In this document: positions 14,702 to 17,524 of the stretch, piece by piece
How positions within the stretch are numbered: position 1 is the first letter of the stretch
Layout of the letters: every line of letters begins with the position of its first letter
From: a bacterium
GTDB taxonomy: Bacteria > JAUVQV01 > DATDCY01
Reading direction: 5' to 3'
Assembly: GCA_036524115.1 (NCBI GenBank)
Contig: DATDCY010000096.1
Span: 1-17,524 of the forward strand
Length of the DNA stretch: 17,524 nt
Notes under the pieces: model-generated
Database searches by the model: none
What the model was told of the DNA's origin: nothing
What the model saw: only the letters and a program-made list of their open reading frames with translations
Translations under genes and position numbers: made by a program

Positions 14702-16663
14702 TTGAGGCGACGGCTCTGGGGCGTCCTTGTGGCGGCACTCGTCGCAAGCGCGCCTCTGCCGGCGCCGGCGGTCGTCACGCACGACCTCCTGCAGGACACC
14801 CCGCGCACCCGCGATCTGCTGCGCGAGGAGACGAGCGCCTCGGCGCTGGCGCCGCGGGAGTCGGCCGCCGTCCCGAAGGCGGCGGCATCGGCGCGGGGTG
14901 ATTTCGAGACCATCTGGTTCGCGCGCGAGAAGTACCTCCAGATCGGCGAGGCCGATCGCGCCGAGGAGCAGCTGGGCCTGCTCGTCGCGACCGCCGCCGA
15001 GCGCGGGGTGCGCAACCTCCCCGAGTACGGGACGGTGCTGGTGCGCGAAGCGTCCCGCCGCATGCGCACGGGGGACTGGGCCCAGGCGGCGAAGGCACTC
15101 GGGTGGGCCCGGCGCCTGGCACCCGACGAGCTGACGGTCTACACGACCGGGGCTCTCCTGGCGCTGCGGCGCAACCCGATCAACGTCGTGCCGATCATCG
15201 ACGAGCTGCGGGGTGCCGCGCGCGCCATCGGCCGCAGCTTCCGGCTCCAGGTCTGGCTGCGGGAGAACCTGCTCGGGACGGCGGTCGCCGGGCTCTCGTT
15301 CTTCTTCGCCTTCTCGCTGCTCGTCGCCGCCGTCGTCGCCGCGCCGAGCCTGGTCCACGACCTGCGCGAGGCCACGGTCTTCGGCACGCCGCGGCTGCGC
15401 GCGTTCTTCGCGTGGGGGGTGCTCGCCCTGCCGGTGCTGCTCGGCCTCTCGCCCTGGTGGTGGGTCATCGTCGCCGCGCTCCTGCTGTGGCCCTATTTCC
15501 CGACGCCCGCCCGGGTGCTCGTCGTCCTCGGCGCCCTGTTCCTCCTCGCGCTGCCGGTGCTGACGCGCGAGCGGGCGGTGCTCCTCACGACCTCCGAGCG
15601 GCCGGTGCTCGGTGCGGTGGTGCAGGTCCGCGAGGGCAACTGGACGGCCGCGGACCACGCGGTGCTCAAGGCGGAGGCCGAGCGGGGGAGCGCCGGGGTC
15701 CCCACCGTGACGGCGCTCGCGCTGGCGGCGCGCCACCTTGGGAACCTCGACGACGCGGAGGCGGCCCTCCGCGCCGGGCTGCAGGTCGCGCCGGGGGACG
15801 CCTCGCTCTGGAACAACCTCGGCACCGTCGCCTTCGCGCGCCAGGACCTCGCCGGCGCCATCGCGGACTTCAGCAAGGCCGCGGAACTCGCCCCCGGGCT
15901 CTTCGCGCCGCACCGCAATCTGGCCGTCTCCTACCGTGAGAGCTTCAAGTTCGCCGAGGGCGAGGCCGAGGCCCGCCGCAGCGGCGAGCTCGACCCGGAC
16001 GCCGCGGCGTTCTACGCGGGGCTGGATGCCGCGCGCGTCAAGGGCGCGACCGCCGACGCGCTGCCGGCCCTGCCGGCGCTCTGGAAGATGGCCCGGACGC
16101 GCGGCGACGAGGAGGAGGCGGCGGTCGATCACGTCTGGGGTGCGCTGATGCTCGGCGCGCCGATCCACGTCTGGCCCGCGGTGGTGATCGCGCTGGCGCT
16201 CGCGAGCGCCGGCCTCGGCTTCTGGCGGCTGCGGCGCACGCCGGCGGGGGAGTGCCAGCGCTGCGGCAAGCTCTTCTGCCCGCGCTGCCAGCCGGGCCGG
16301 CGCGGCGAGCTGTGCTCGCAGTGCCACCACATCTTCGTCAAGAAGGAGGGGGTGGACGCGCGGGTGCGGGTGCAGAAGATGGGCGAGATCAAGGCCTGGC
16401 GCCGCCGCGTGCGCGTGCGCCACCTGGTCTGCGCCGCGCTCGCACCCGGGGGCGGCCACCTCTCGGCGGGGCGCTTCCGGGCCGGCCTGCTCTTCCTGCT
16501 GCCGGCGTCCTTCCTCGAGGCGCGGCCGCTCTTCGGCGGCGGCTACCCCTCGCCCTGGAGCCTCGCCGGCCCCGCGGCGGCGTGGGCGTCCGGCGTGGGG
16601 ATCGGGCTCTTCGTGGTGCTCTGGGCGCTGAGCCTCTGGCTGACCTTCCGCATGGAGGAGTAA
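14702..16663 (+). CDS. TPR repeat membrane protein with cytoplasmic zinc ribbon
   Basis: This 653-residue protein belongs to no family I can name. A signal peptide (about 1-24) leads into a helical, TPR-like periplasmic part. About four membrane helices follow (near 190-216, 234-250, 252-267, 272-290), then three TPR units (about 335-437) with classic positions such as WNNLGTVAFARQDLAGAIADF. A fifth helix (490-508) leads to a zinc ribbon with three CxxC pairs: CQRC 518-521, CPRC 526-529 and CSQC 538-541. Two further helices end the protein. Counting helices puts the ribbon in the cytoplasm, agreeing with its Arg-rich flanks. The start is TTG at 14702, supported by GAGGGAGG 7 nt upstream and by the signal peptide directly after it. 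The next gene's ribosome site lies in its last codons, so the two are coupled. TPR suggests a scaffold; the client is unknown. Confidence 0.85.
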   Translation: MRRRLWGVLVAALVASAPLPAPAVVTHDLLQDTPRTRDLLREETSASALAPRESAAVPKAAASARGDFETIWFAREKYLQIGEADRAEEQLGLLVATAAERGVRNLPEYGTVLVREASRRMRTGDWAQAAKALGWARRLAPDELTVYTTGALLALRRNPINVVPIIDELRGAARAIGRSFRLQVWLRENLLGTAVAGLSFFFAFSLLVAAVVAAPSLVHDLREATVFGTPRLRAFFAWGVLALPVLLGLSPWWWVIVAALLLWPYFPTPARVLVVLGALFLLALPVLTRERAVLLTTSERPVLGAVVQVREGNWTAADHAVLKAEAERGSAGVPTVTALALAARHLGNLDDAEAALRAGLQVAPGDASLWNNLGTVAFARQDLAGAIADFSKAAELAPGLFAPHRNLAVSYRESFKFAEGEAEARRSGELDPDAAAFYAGLDAARVKGATADALPALPALWKMARTRGDEEEAAVDHVWGALMLGAPIHVWPAVVIALALASAGLGFWRLRRTPAGECQRCGKLFCPRCQPGRRGELCSQCHHIFVKKEGVDARVRVQKMGEIKAWRRRVRVRHLVCAALAPGGGHLSAGRFRAGLLFLLPASFLEARPLFGGGYPSPWSLAGPAAAWASGVGIGLFVVLWALSLWLTFRMEE

Positions 16664-16666
16664 CCG

Positions 16667-17524
16667 GTGGCATTGGAGGGGACGTTCAGCGACTTCGGGC
16701 TGGCCGACATCCTGCAACTGGTCGGCCACCAGAAGAAGACCGGCGTGCTCACCGTGCGCGGCGAGGGCGGCCGGCTGGTGACGGTCTCGTTCGAGAAGGG
16801 CATGATCGTCTTCGCCGACGAGTTCCAGCGCACGGAGAACGAGCGCCTCGGCAACGTGCTCCTGCGCACGCGGCGCCTGAGCCAGGAGCAGCTGGCGCGG
16901 GCGATGGAGGTGCAGCAGGGCACGGGCCAGCGGCTCGGCTACGTCCTCGTCGAGCAGAAGCTGATCTCGCAGCAGGAGCTGCGCCAGGCGCTGCAGCTGC
17001 AGGTCAAGGAGAGCGTCTACCGGCTCTTCCGCTGGCAGGAGGGCAGCTACCACTTCAGCCCGGAGCCGGTCACCTTCGACCGCGAGATCTACGCCCCGGT
17101 GCCGGCCGAGCTGGTCCTCATGGAAGGCGTCCGGATGATCGACGAGTGGCCGATCCTCGAGCGCAAGATCCCGAACTTCCAGGTGGTCTTCGAGCGGGTC
17201 TCGGGCGCGCCGGCGACGCTCCCGGCGCGGCCCGGGAGGCCGGCGAAGGCGGACATCGAGGAGCTGATGGCGATCGTCGACGACGGCGAGGAGCCCGCGC
17301 CGGCCGCGGCCGCCGCGACCGCGCCCGGGGGCGAGGGGCTCGGGCAGCGGGAGAGCGCGCTGCTTGCGCTCGTGGACGGCGAGCGGACGGTCCAGGACCT
17401 GATCGACATCGGCCAGCTTGGCGAGTTCGAGACCTGCAAGGTGCTCTACGGGCTGATCTCGCTCGGGCTGGTGCGCCAGCGCGCGGTCGCGCGGACGGCC
17501 GCGGCGCCCGCCCCCGCCGGCGCC
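16667..17524 (+). CDS. DUF4388 domain protein (partial, 3' end cut by window)
   Basis: The 286 visible residues start with a DUF4388 domain: LEGTFSDFGLADILQLVGHQ and KKTGVLTV, then VSFEKGMIVFAD (residues about 3-52). This domain, of the PATAN-like group, is common in deltaproteobacteria and is linked to signalling and surface motility. Residues about 60-125 (LGNVLLRTRRLSQEQLARAM, LGYVLVEQKLISQQELRQAL) are two copies of a motif like the N-terminal domain of type II secretion/type IV pilus ATPases, a fold known to bind c-di-GMP in MshE. Conservation of the binding residues was not checked. An Ala/Pro-rich linker leads to a small helical domain (LLALVDGERTVQDLIDIGQL). The GTG at 16667 has GGAGGAG six nt upstream, inside the preceding gene, so the genes form an operon. 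The protein continues past the window. Confidence 0.85.
   Translation, partial: MALEGTFSDFGLADILQLVGHQKKTGVLTVRGEGGRLVTVSFEKGMIVFADEFQRTENERLGNVLLRTRRLSQEQLARAMEVQQGTGQRLGYVLVEQKLISQQELRQALQLQVKESVYRLFRWQEGSYHFSPEPVTFDREIYAPVPAELVLMEGVRMIDEWPILERKIPNFQVVFERVSGAPATLPARPGRPAKADIEELMAIVDDGEEPAPAAAAATAPGGEGLGQRESALLALVDGERTVQDLIDIGQLGEFETCKVLYGLISLGLVRQRAVARTAAAPAPAGA

Noticed and set aside
16313-16327. CSQCH as a haem c attachment site in the TPR protein
   Set aside because: It is the last CxxC of a three-pair zinc ribbon that topology places in the cytoplasm, where c haems are not attached.
13952-17053. 1033-codon minus-strand open frame across the OsmC, TPR and DUF4388 genes
   Set aside because: It crosses three supported genes in another frame and has the low-complexity composition of a shadow frame.

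Overview
The window is very GC-rich, and codon third positions are almost all G or C. It has the gene content of a Gram-negative, probably anaerobic or facultative respirer of the deltaproteobacterial type (Desulfuromonadota, Desulfobacterota or Myxococcota relatives). This is an inference. It rests on a CbcL-like multihaem cytochrome c fused to a cytochrome b, exported and lipoprotein signal peptides, a DUF4388 protein and a TPR/zinc-ribbon membrane protein. No rRNA, tRNA, transposase or CRISPR locus was found.

Left part, minus strand. pntA (NAD(P) transhydrogenase alpha subunit) runs off the left edge. Reading in the direction of transcription, galU, hsp20 and lon form a compact operon. galU and hsp20 are 14 nt apart, and hsp20 and lon overlap by ATGA. 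The operon is driven from a divergent promoter region at 5614-5688. Between lon and pntA lie about 560 nt without a gene. They hold a tandem array of four hairpin-forming repeats (1376-1586) and one copy of a folded palindromic element (1639-1737).

Middle part. A plus-strand membrane cytochrome (11 CxxCH motifs plus a b-type membrane domain) has a good promoter and a near-perfect Rho-independent terminator. A minus-strand exported rhodanese follows, then a plus-strand GT-C-like membrane protein of unknown substrate. Next come two overlapping M16 peptidase genes: a zinc-binding exported subunit and a lipoprotein partner that has lost the zinc motif.

Right part. From 13422 to 14094 there is no gene but a dense block of inverted and direct repeats: a terminator, several hairpins, a 24-bp perfect inverted repeat around 148 bp, 21-bp direct repeats on either side of it, and a second copy of the folded element. 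A minus-strand OsmC-family protein follows, and then a plus-strand operon of a TPR/zinc-ribbon membrane protein and a DUF4388 protein that runs off the right edge.

The least ordinary material is the non-coding DNA. The two copies of the roughly 100-115 bp element share their ends and centre, differ in the arms, and show one compensatory base-pair change and two conserved G.T pairs. Each copy sits about 20-26 nt beyond the stop codon of a minus-strand gene, in the same orientation.
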